Shown here: piece by piece, positions 1-5,630 of the stretch
How positions within the stretch are numbered: position 1 is the first letter of the stretch
Layout of the letters: each line of letters starts with the position of its first letter
NCBI GenBank assembly: GCA_030148625.1
Contig: JASBTC010000017.1
Location: 1-7,197 of the forward strand
Reading direction: 5' to 3'
Source of the DNA: Sphingobium sp.
GTDB taxonomy: Bacteria; Pseudomonadota; Alphaproteobacteria; Sphingomonadales; Sphingomonadaceae
DNA length: 7,197 nucleotides
Made by a program: the position numbers and the translations under genes
The notes under the pieces: generated by a model
What the model was told of the DNA's origin: nothing
Databases searched by the model: none
Seen by the model: only the letters and a program-made list of their open reading frames with translations

Positions 1-1
1 C

Positions 2-1417
2 GCCGCCTTCATCATCTCCGCCAACCGGGGCGGCACACGCTACCGCCTCACCCGGATCGCCACGAAAACCGGCGACGTTCGCGACGTGGTCACCGAAACC
101 GGCCGCTTCAGCGTTCGCCTCAACCCCTATGATTATGCGCGCCCCAATGTTCATGTCCTGAAGAGCGGACGCGAGGCGATCTGGTATTCCGAACGCGACG
201 GCTGGGGGCATCTGTATCTTTACGACGTCGCCACCGGCGCCGTTAAGCGCCAGCTGACCAAAGGGCCGTGGGTGGTCGCCGATCTGGTGCGGGTCGATGA
301 GGCGAACCGGCAGGTCTATTTCACCGCGACCGGCCGCGAGCAGGGACGCAATCTCTATTATCGCCATCTCTACCGGGTCGGTCTCGACGGCGGGACGCCG
401 CAACTGCTGACGCCCGAAGACGCCGACCACGAATTCGACGCGGATCAGGATTTCTGGGAAGGGCCGCGGCCCGGATCGGATTTTTCCCCCAGCGGCCGCT
501 ATTTCGTCGACAGCTTCTCGACCGCGACGGCGCCCGCCAAATTCGTCATCCGCGCGGCATCCGGCAAGCTGGTGAGCAAGCTGGCCGAAGCCGACGACAG
601 CGCCTTGCGCGCCACCGGCTGGACGCCGCCCGAGCAATTCACCGTCAAGGCCGCGGACGGCAAGACCGATCTTTACGGCGTCATCTACAAGCCGATCGAT
701 TTCGATCCGAACAAGATATATCCGGTGATCGAACAGACCTATCCGGGGCCGCAGGGCAAATTCGCGCCCTCAACCTTCCGCGGCTATTTCGATTATATGC
801 AGCCCCAGGCAACCGCCGAGCTCGGCTTCATCGTGGTCTATCTCGACGGGCGCGGCACGGCCTATCGATCGCGCGAATTCCGCGATGTGTTTCGCGGGAC
901 CGAGGATCCCTTCGGATCGGCCGATCATGCGGCGGCGCTGCGCAATCTGGGCAAGACGCGGCCTTATCTCGATCTCGATCGTGTCGGCATCACCGGCCAG
1001 TCCTTCGGCGGATACGGCTCGCTCAGATCGATGCTGCTCCACCCCGATCTCTACAAGGCGGGCGTATCGAGCGTCGGCCCCGGCGAATGGATCGATTTCC
1101 CCGGAGACACGAGCAACGAGCGCTTCTTCGGCGTGCCCTCGCAATCCAAACAGGCGCGCGACTATTTCGATCTGATCAGCAATGTCCGCCTGGCCGACCG
1201 GCTGAAGGGCAATCTCCTGCTGATCTATGGCGGGATCGACGAGATCGTGCCCATGCGGTCGGGCTTCAAGATGATCGATGCGCTGGTCCGCGCGAACAAG
1301 CAATTCGATCTGCTCATCGTCCCCGACTCTCCCCACCATGTGGCCGCCGAGCCTTACGGCGTGGAACGCACCATGCGCTTCTTCATGGACCATCTCGGCG
1401 GCCCGCGGCCCCGCTGA
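2..1417 (+). CDS. S9 family (DPP-IV-like) serine peptidase, 5' end outside window
   Basis: This is the C-terminal 471 residues of a prolyl-oligopeptidase-family (S9B/S9C type) peptidase, which normally removes dipeptides or short peptides in the periplasm. The frame is open from base 2, so the true start and any signal peptide lie upstream. A GTG at 86 is an internal codon, not a likely start. Window residues 1 to about 200 look like the end of a beta-propeller (repeated short Y-x-D / S-P-S-G-R-Y type strands). From about 205 on is the alpha/beta-hydrolase domain. Visible catalytic features are an oxyanion-type Tyr247 (TYPGPQ), nucleophile Ser334 in GQSFGGYG, Asp413 in GGIDE, and His445 or His446 in the PHH pair. 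The DPP-IV Glu-Glu motif is not seen and may lie upstream or be absent, so the exact subfamily is open. Such peptidases are common in sphingomonads. No functional link with the cat/ben genes is apparent. Confidence 0.9.
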   Translation, partial: AAFIISANRGGTRYRLTRIATKTGDVRDVVTETGRFSVRLNPYDYARPNVHVLKSGREAIWYSERDGWGHLYLYDVATGAVKRQLTKGPWVVADLVRVDEANRQVYFTATGREQGRNLYYRHLYRVGLDGGTPQLLTPEDADHEFDADQDFWEGPRPGSDFSPSGRYFVDSFSTATAPAKFVIRAASGKLVSKLAEADDSALRATGWTPPEQFTVKAADGKTDLYGVIYKPIDFDPNKIYPVIEQTYPGPQGKFAPSTFRGYFDYMQPQATAELGFIVVYLDGRGTAYRSREFRDVFRGTEDPFGSADHAAALRNLGKTRPYLDLDRVGITGQSFGGYGSLRSMLLHPDLYKAGVSSVGPGEWIDFPGDTSNERFFGVPSQSKQARDYFDLISNVRLADRLKGNLLLIYGGIDEIVPMRSGFKMIDALVRANKQFDLLIVPDSPHHVAAEPYGVERTMRFFMDHLGGPRPR

Positions 1418-1510
1418 TCGCGGACGGGAAAAATCCGCCCGGTACAGCGGCATGGAGCGGACGTGCGAACCGCCTCCATCCGCTGGGCCACGCCGGCAAG
1501 ATGCCACGGC

Positions 1511-2206
1511 ATGAGACTCGATATCGTGAAATCCTGGTTCATTACCGGCGCGTCATCCGGGCTTGGCTTGAAGATCGCCCGGCTGGCGCTGGCCCGTGGC
1601 GACAATGTCGTCGCCACTGCCCGCCGCAGATCCGCGATCACCAAGGCTATGGGCAGCCGCCGCAACCTGCTTGCGCTGCCGCTCGACACGACCGACGGCA
1701 CACAGGCCCGCGCCACGATCGCAACGGCAGTCGCGCGTTTCGGCGCAATCGACATATTGATCAACAATATCAGCTCCGCTTCCCCGGACGCGGCCGACAA
1801 GGGCGACGACGACGACAAGGGGCGCATTTTCCGTACCAATGTACTGGGCTTGCTGACGACCACGCGCGCCGCCTTGCCTCATATGCGCGCGCGCCGTTCG
1901 GGCCACATCCTGAATATCTGCTGTGTCGATGACGATCATACCGGCTCTGCCTCCGGAGCCTGCGACGCGGCTAGGTTCGCAGTCGAGGAGGTCTCCAAAT
2001 CCCTGCTCGCCGATCTGGCGTCGCGCGACATTCAACTCACTGTGGTGGCGCCCGGGCACTGCTCCACCATTTTTCCCGATGTCGGTTCGCCCGACGTCGA
2101 TCTCGATAGCCTGGCACGGCTGTTGGTGATGTTCACTGACGAACGCTTCAACCTGGGCCGCCACGCGAAGAGCGGTTCGCATCGGACCGGCAGCACCACC
2201 ATATAA
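1511..2206 (+). CDS. Degenerate short-chain dehydrogenase/reductase homologue
   Basis: This is a 231-residue classical SDR-fold protein. The Rossmann glycine motif TGASSGLG is intact at residues 12-19, an ARRR stretch follows beta-2, NNIS (residues 85-88) replaces the usual NNAG, and the structural/catalytic Asn is kept at 110 (TNVLG). The catalytic Ser region reads NICC (Cys137, Cys138). The Y-x-x-x-K motif aligns to Cys151-Asp-Ala-Ala-Arg155, so Ser, Tyr and Lys are all replaced. Relatives of this type are usually about 270-290 residues, and here the substrate-binding C-terminus is cut short. I see no frameshift. An acidic DDDD patch lies before the Asn motif. Start choice: ATG 1511 puts the glycine motif at the usual distance; GTG 1526 is equally possible, and GTG 1463 would add a non-homologous tail. 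None has a convincing ribosome binding site. It could be a decaying gene, or an NAD(P)-binding protein with a non-redox role. Its stop is 4 bp from that of the convergent regulator gene. Confidence 0.7.
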   Translation: MRLDIVKSWFITGASSGLGLKIARLALARGDNVVATARRRSAITKAMGSRRNLLALPLDTTDGTQARATIATAVARFGAIDILINNISSASPDAADKGDDDDKGRIFRTNVLGLLTTTRAALPHMRARRSGHILNICCVDDDHTGSASGACDAARFAVEEVSKSLLADLASRDIQLTVVAPGHCSTIFPDVGSPDVDLDSLARLLVMFTDERFNLGRHAKSGSHRTGSTTI

Positions 2207-2210
2207 TCCC

Positions 2211-3125
2211 CTATTCAAGCGCCTCCGGGATATCGTAACCCCATTCCCGATAATTGCTGACGATGACCTTCGACATCGTCCTCAGATCGATCGAGCTGTC
2301 GTCAATTCTCCGGCTCAGGATGATGGGTGACGTCGCCGGCTCGACAAGGTCGCGATACACGACATCCTCGGTTCGCGACCGCCGAACCGATTCGGGTACG
2401 ATCGCAATGCCCTCCTCCGCCGCGACCAGACCGATCGCGATCTGAAGTTCGCGGGCTTCATGCGCGATCTGCGGTTCGATCGCATGATCCCTGAGCAGCG
2501 AAATGACCTGGTCGGCATAGCTTGGCCGCGGCGCACGCGGGTAGAGGATGAAGGGCTCGCCCGCGAGCTCGCGAAGCGAAACCGCGCCCTCTCCGATTGC
2601 AAGCCGATGGCCTGCCGGCAAGGCGGCGACAAGGCGTTCGTGACGCAGCACCGTACGGCTCACCGCGGGGTCCTCGAACCGTATCCGTCCAAAGCCGACA
2701 TCGATCCGCCGTTCCTTCAGCGCCGTGATCTGATCGAGCGTGCTGCTTTCGACCAGCACCAGCTCGACATCGGGCGCTTCCATTCGAAAGGCCCGGATGA
2801 GCTCCGGAAGCCGGGCATAGATCGTCGATGCGACGAAACCGATCGTGAAACGCCGCCGCTCGTTCGCAGCGGCGGACTGCATCATCGATCGCATGCTTTC
2901 GACCCGATCGAGCACCTGCTTGGCCTGCTCATGGAACAGGCGACCGACGGGTGTGAGACGGAGCGGCCGCACGGTCCGGTCGAACAGGTCCGCGCCGAAC
3001 TCCTCCTCGAGCTGCCGGATCGACCTGCTCAGCGGCGGTTGCGCCATGTTCAGGCGCTCCGCGGCGCGATTGAAATTCCGTTCGGCCGCAAGCGTGACGA
3101 AATATTGGAGCTGACGCAGGTTCAT
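2211..3125 (-). CDS. catR: LysR-type regulator of catechol/benzoate genes (CatR/CatM/BenM-like)
   Basis: This 304-residue LysR-type transcription factor has an N-terminal winged helix-turn-helix (about residues 1-60, with AQPPLSRSIRQLEEE forming the recognition part), a linker helix to about 88, and a two-lobed effector-binding domain. Length and running sequence resemble Acinetobacter CatM/BenM. Residues at muconate-contact positions known from those proteins appear conserved: Ser100, Thr129 (in SSTLDQ) and Arg147 (in GFGR), each one off the BenM numbering. The likely inducer is cis,cis-muconate, the product of catechol ring cleavage. The gene is divergent from catB, and the shared gap contains an ATAC-N7-GTAT palindrome starting 4 bp before this start codon, which suggests control of the cat/ben operon plus autoregulation. 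The ATG at 3125 gives the canonical MNLRQLQYF LysR start, although no Shine-Dalgarno sequence is evident before it. The symbol catR is by role; benM or catM would be equally defensible. Confidence 0.9.
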   Translation of the reverse strand: MNLRQLQYFVTLAAERNFNRAAERLNMAQPPLSRSIRQLEEEFGADLFDRTVRPLRLTPVGRLFHEQAKQVLDRVESMRSMMQSAAANERRRFTIGFVASTIYARLPELIRAFRMEAPDVELVLVESSTLDQITALKERRIDVGFGRIRFEDPAVSRTVLRHERLVAALPAGHRLAIGEGAVSLRELAGEPFILYPRAPRPSYADQVISLLRDHAIEPQIAHEARELQIAIGLVAAEEGIAIVPESVRRSRTEDVVYRDLVEPATSPIILSRRIDDSSIDLRTMSKVIVSNYREWGYDIPEALE

Positions 3126-3129
3126 TCCG

Positions 3130-3144
3130 ATACTTTACAGGTAT
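3130..3144. promoter_or_regulatory. LysR-type operator, ATAC-N7-GTAT palindrome
   Basis: ATAC (3130-3133), seven bases, then GTAT (3141-3144) form a perfect interrupted palindrome that also satisfies the general T-N11-A LysR box. ATAC-N7-GTAT is the established high-affinity recognition site of CatM and BenM in Acinetobacter. It begins 4 bp before the regulator's start codon. Its centre at 3137 would lie near -65 if the cat operon starts near 3202, the classic position of a LysR recognition site. Binding here is inferred, not shown. Confidence 0.8.
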
Positions 3145-3159
3145 TCTCATCGCACCCAA
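3132..3159 (-). promoter_or_regulatory. Candidate promoter of the LysR-type regulator gene
   Basis: Read on the minus strand, TTGGGT (3159-3154) and TAAAGT (3137-3132) are separated by 16 bp. The -10 element sits inside the ATAC-N7-GTAT operator, so regulator binding would block it, which fits negative autoregulation. The predicted start falls at or next to the ATG at 3125, implying a very short or absent leader. The matches to consensus are partial. Confidence 0.3.
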
Positions 3160-3174
3160 ATGGTCTTTGAGTAT
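3160..3174. promoter_or_regulatory. Possible secondary (activation) LysR site, ATGG-N7-GTAT
   Basis: This imperfect copy of the upstream operator has a full right half-site GTAT (3171-3174) and a half-matching left arm ATGG (3160-3163), keeping T-N11-A. Its centre is exactly 30 bp, about three helical turns, from the centre of the perfect site, so a LysR tetramer could contact both on one DNA face. It overlaps the candidate -35 region of catB, as LysR activation sites often do. Confidence 0.45.
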
Positions 3175-3195
3175 GGCTGTCGCCGCGCTTACCCC
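3167..3195 (+). promoter_or_regulatory. Weak candidate promoter for the catBCA-benAB operon
   Basis: TTGAGT at 3167-3172 is a fair -35 element. A -10 element placed 16-17 bp on (TTACCC or TACCCC, 3189-3195) is poor. A weak -10 is expected for a promoter that depends on a LysR activator. The placement is supported mainly by the operator geometry, which would put the start of transcription near 3202. Confidence 0.3.
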
Positions 3196-3216
3196 ATCAG
3201 CGAATACCGGTTTGGC

Positions 3217-3222
3217 TGAGGG
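3217..3222 (+). promoter_or_regulatory. catB ribosome binding site
   Basis: TGAGGG lies 8 bases before ATG 3231. An upstream in-frame GTG at 3222 overlaps this element and has no site of its own, so the element decides the start in favour of 3231. Confidence 0.65.
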
Positions 3223-3230
3223 TGCATCAC

Positions 3231-4388
3231 ATGGCGAAGATCGCGGCGGTCGATACCTGCATCGTCGATATTCCAACGATCCGCCCGCATGTTCTGGCAA
3301 TGGCGACCATGTCCCGCCAGTCGATCGTCCTCGTCCGGCTGCGCAGTTCGGATGGTCTCGAAGGTGTCGGCGAAGGGACGACGATCGGGGGGCTCAGCTA
3401 TGGCGAAGAGAGTCCTGAAAGTATCAAATCGGCGATCGATACCTATATCGCGCCGATCCTGTCGCATTGCGATCCGGAGCGGGTCGCCGAAACGATGGCA
3501 GTGATCGGCCGGTCGGTGAAAGGCAATCATTTCGCCAAATGCGCCGTCGAGACCGCGCTGCTGGATATGGCGGGCAAGCGCCTCGGCATTCCCGTGTCCG
3601 AACTGATCGGCGGCGGCCGGGTGCGAGACACGCTGCCAGTCGCATGGACGCTGGCCAGCGGCGATACCGCGCGCGACATCGAAGAGGCCGAGGAAATGCT
3701 CGCCACGCGCCGCCACAACATCTTCAAGCTCAAGATCGGCAAGCGTAGCGTCGAGGCGGACGCGCAACATGTCGGCGCGATCTGCCGCGCGGTCGAGGGG
3801 CGGGCCAGCGTCCGCGTCGACGTCAATCAGAACTGGTCGGAAGCACAGGCGGATCGCGGCATGGCACTGCTTCGCGACGCGGGGGTCGATCTCGTCGAGC
3901 AGCCGATCGCCGGCGGCGCCGTACCGGCGCTCGCACGCCTGGCATCGCGCCACATAGTGCCGATCATGGCGGATGAGGCCCTGCACGGTCCGCGAACGGC
4001 TTTCGCGCTCGCATCGGCCGCAGCCGCACAGGTCTTCGCGGTGAAGATCGCGCAATCGGGCGGGCTGCACGCCGCCGCGCAGGTTGCCGGCATCGCCTCG
4101 GCCGCCGGGATAGGCCTTTATGGCGGCACGATGCTCGAAGCCGGAGTCGGCACGATCGCCTCGGCGCATCTCTTCGCGACGTTCGCGACGCTCGAATGGG
4201 GAACCGAGCTGTTCGGGCCGCTGCTGCTGACCGAGGAGATACTGGCCGAGCCGATCGCCTATCGCGATTTCTCGATGCCCGTTCCCACCGGGCCCGGCCT
4301 CGGGATCACGCTCGACGAAGCCAAGGTCGCATTCTTCCGCCGCGATCGCACCGCACCTACGCTCCACGCCGTTTCGGGAGGCGCCTGA
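3231..4388 (+). CDS. catB: Muconate cycloisomerase (cis,cis-muconate lactonizing enzyme)
   Basis: This enolase-superfamily enzyme of 385 residues, close to the usual 370-375, converts cis,cis-muconate to (+)-muconolactone in the ortho-cleavage branch of the 3-oxoadipate pathway. An N-terminal capping domain (to about 130) is followed by the TIM-like barrel. The full catalytic set is visible one residue off the Pseudomonas putida enzyme: Lys166 and Lys168 (FKLKIG), metal ligands Asp197 (VDVNQNW), Glu223 (VEQPI) and Asp248 (ADEAL), Lys272 (AVKIAQSGG) and Glu326 (TELFGP). It is therefore expected to be active. Chloromuconate cycloisomerases share this fold, but the neighbouring catC and ordinary catA favour the non-chlorinated route. 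It is first in the operon, directly after the divergent control region. The ATG at 3231 is chosen from the TGAGGG element 8 bases upstream. Confidence 0.95.
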   Translation: MAKIAAVDTCIVDIPTIRPHVLAMATMSRQSIVLVRLRSSDGLEGVGEGTTIGGLSYGEESPESIKSAIDTYIAPILSHCDPERVAETMAVIGRSVKGNHFAKCAVETALLDMAGKRLGIPVSELIGGGRVRDTLPVAWTLASGDTARDIEEAEEMLATRRHNIFKLKIGKRSVEADAQHVGAICRAVEGRASVRVDVNQNWSEAQADRGMALLRDAGVDLVEQPIAGGAVPALARLASRHIVPIMADEALHGPRTAFALASAAAAQVFAVKIAQSGGLHAAAQVAGIASAAGIGLYGGTMLEAGVGTIASAHLFATFATLEWGTELFGPLLLTEEILAEPIAYRDFSMPVPTGPGLGITLDEAKVAFFRRDRTAPTLHAVSGGA

Positions 4389-4391
4389 ACG

Positions 4392-4682
4392 ATGCTCTAC
4401 ATGGTCGAAATGGACGTGAACATTCCACCCGGCTTCGACGCCGACGAGGCTGCGCGCCTGAAAGCCGCGGAAAAGGAGCGCTTTCAGCAATTGCAGGCAG
4501 CCGGAACCTGGCGTCACATCTGGCGCGTCGTCGGTCGCTACGCGAATGTCAGCATCTTCGACGTCGAGAGCAACGCCCAGCTCCATGACCTTCTGACGGG
4601 GCTGCCGCTCTATCCCTTCATGACGATCCGCGTGACCGCACTTTGCCGGCATCCCTCGTCGATGCACGACGACGACCGCTGA
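4392..4682 (+). CDS. catC: Muconolactone delta-isomerase
   Basis: This small cytoplasmic enzyme of 96 residues, the normal length for the family, moves the double bond of muconolactone to give 3-oxoadipate enol-lactone, the step after CatB. Family hallmarks are visible from end to end: the MLYMVEMDV first strand, the LKAAEKE helix, GTWRHIWR, the FDVES segment, the LPLYPFM stretch and the conserved tail CRHPSSMHDDDR. The protein forms a decamer in known members. The start codon follows the catB stop after only 3 bases, and its ribosome binding site GGGAGG (4376-4381) lies within the end of catB, 10 bases from the ATG, so the two genes are probably translationally coupled. Confidence 0.96.
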   Translation: MLYMVEMDVNIPPGFDADEAARLKAAEKERFQQLQAAGTWRHIWRVVGRYANVSIFDVESNAQLHDLLTGLPLYPFMTIRVTALCRHPSSMHDDDR

Positions 4683-4716
4683 CCGGCGCCGCAACAACAA
4701 GATCAGGAGAGAAATT

Positions 4717-5610
4717 ATGAACGAGAATTTCGTGAAGACGGCGGCGGTGCAGCAATTGCTCGATCGCGCGGCAGGGCTTGATGGAGCCGATGGCGATCCT
4801 CGCCTGAAGTCGATCCTGCGCGACCTGCTCGAGGCCATGATGACGATCATCGTGCGCCACGATGTCAGCGAGAGCGAATTCTGGTCTGCCGTCACCTATC
4901 TGCAGAATGGCGCAGGCGAATTCGGCCTGATCGTTCCCGGCGTCGGCCTCGAGCATTTCCTCGACCTCTATATGGATGCGAAGGATGCGGAGGCCGGACG
5001 CAATGGCGGAACGCCGCGCACGATCGAGGGCCCGCTTTATGTCGAAGGCGCCCCGATCGTCGAAGGCAATGTCGACCTGAGCGAGGATCCCGACGACACC
5101 GACACCCTCCACATGACCGGTCGCGTGACCGGCCCCGACGGCGAACTCGTCCAGGATGTGATGCTCCATGTCTGGCACGCGAACTCGAAGGGTTTCTACT
5201 CGCATTTCGACCCGACGGGTGAGCAATCCCCCTTCAACAATCGCCGTCGCATCAAGCTGGGCCCCGACGGGCAATATGCGTTCCGCTCGAAGATGCCCAA
5301 CGGCTACAGCGTCCCGCCCGGCGGCGCGGCCGAAACGCTGATGCAGGCGCTTGGCCGGCACGGCAACCGCCCGGCCCATGTCCACTTCTTCGTCGAAGCG
5401 CCGGGCTATCGCACGCTGACCACCCAGATCAATTTCGGCGACGACCCCTTTGCGGCGGACGATTTCGCCTTCGGCACGCGCGAAGGGCTCCTGCCCGTTC
5501 CGAGCCGCCAGGGTGACACGGCTTACATCGCGTTCGATTTCGAGCTGCAGCGCTCTTCCGACAAGGACGATGAGGCATTTTCGGCGCGGAGGCGCGCCGC
5601 CGTCGAGTGA
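4717..5610 (+). CDS. catA: Catechol 1,2-dioxygenase (intradiol, Fe(III))
   Basis: This non-haem Fe(III) enzyme of 297 residues cleaves catechol between its hydroxyls to cis,cis-muconate, CatB's substrate and the probable inducer of the operon. The N-terminal helical dimerisation domain (about 1-100) precedes the beta-sandwich catalytic domain, which opens with IEGPLYVEGAP. The iron ligands are Tyr161 (GFYSHFD), Tyr197 (NGYSVPP), and His221 and His223 (RPAHVHFF), with the same 36/24/2 spacing as Tyr164, Tyr200, His224 and His226 of the Acinetobacter enzyme. Arg218 and the TTQINF strand are also conserved. One oddity is His151 in MLHVWHAN, where the intradiol signature normally has Asp or Glu. 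A good site AGGAGA (4705-4710) lies 6 bases before the ATG. A 34-bp gap separates it from catC, with no visible terminator or second promoter. Catechol rather than chlorocatechol is inferred from length and context. Confidence 0.95.
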   Translation: MNENFVKTAAVQQLLDRAAGLDGADGDPRLKSILRDLLEAMMTIIVRHDVSESEFWSAVTYLQNGAGEFGLIVPGVGLEHFLDLYMDAKDAEAGRNGGTPRTIEGPLYVEGAPIVEGNVDLSEDPDDTDTLHMTGRVTGPDGELVQDVMLHVWHANSKGFYSHFDPTGEQSPFNNRRRIKLGPDGQYAFRSKMPNGYSVPPGGAAETLMQALGRHGNRPAHVHFFVEAPGYRTLTTQINFGDDPFAADDFAFGTREGLLPVPSRQGDTAYIAFDFELQRSSDKDDEAFSARRRAAVE

Positions 5611-5618
5611 CCGGCGAG

Positions 5619-5626
5619 AGGGAGGA
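5619..5626 (+). promoter_or_regulatory. benA ribosome binding site
   Basis: AGGGAGGA ends 4 bases before ATG 5631 and lies between the catA stop and benA. It supports 5631 over the in-frame GTG at 5607, which overlaps the catA stop codon. Confidence 0.6.
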
Positions 5627-5630
5627 CAAC

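Noticed and set aside
1420..1438. Possible terminator hairpin after the peptidase gene (GCGGA, 9-base loop, TCCGC)
   Set aside because: The stem is only 5 bp with a large loop and no T-run follows, so it is too weak to call a terminator.
1800..1823. Acidic repeat-like stretch (GDDDDKG) in the SDR gene, considered as a tandem repeat or an engineered tag-like sequence
   Set aside because: It is a short run of gac codons within a surface loop of the SDR fold and shows no wider repeat or cloning context.
1087..1932. A 281-codon plus-strand frame overlapping the peptidase end and the SDR start
   Set aside because: It is out of frame with both genes. Its low-complexity Arg/Pro/Ala-rich translation shows no motif, while the overlapping frames show clear peptidase and SDR motifs.
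3222..3230. GTG at 3222 as an alternative catB start
   Set aside because: It overlaps the TGAGGG element that is well spaced for ATG 3231, and it would only add three residues outside the conserved start.
3189..4895. A long open reading frame (568 codons) on the minus strand across catB, catC and the start of catA
   Set aside because: It lies opposite three genes with clear family motifs and complete catalytic residues. Its translation is rich in Arg, His and Asp with no recognisable domain, as expected from the antisense strand of high-G+C coding DNA.
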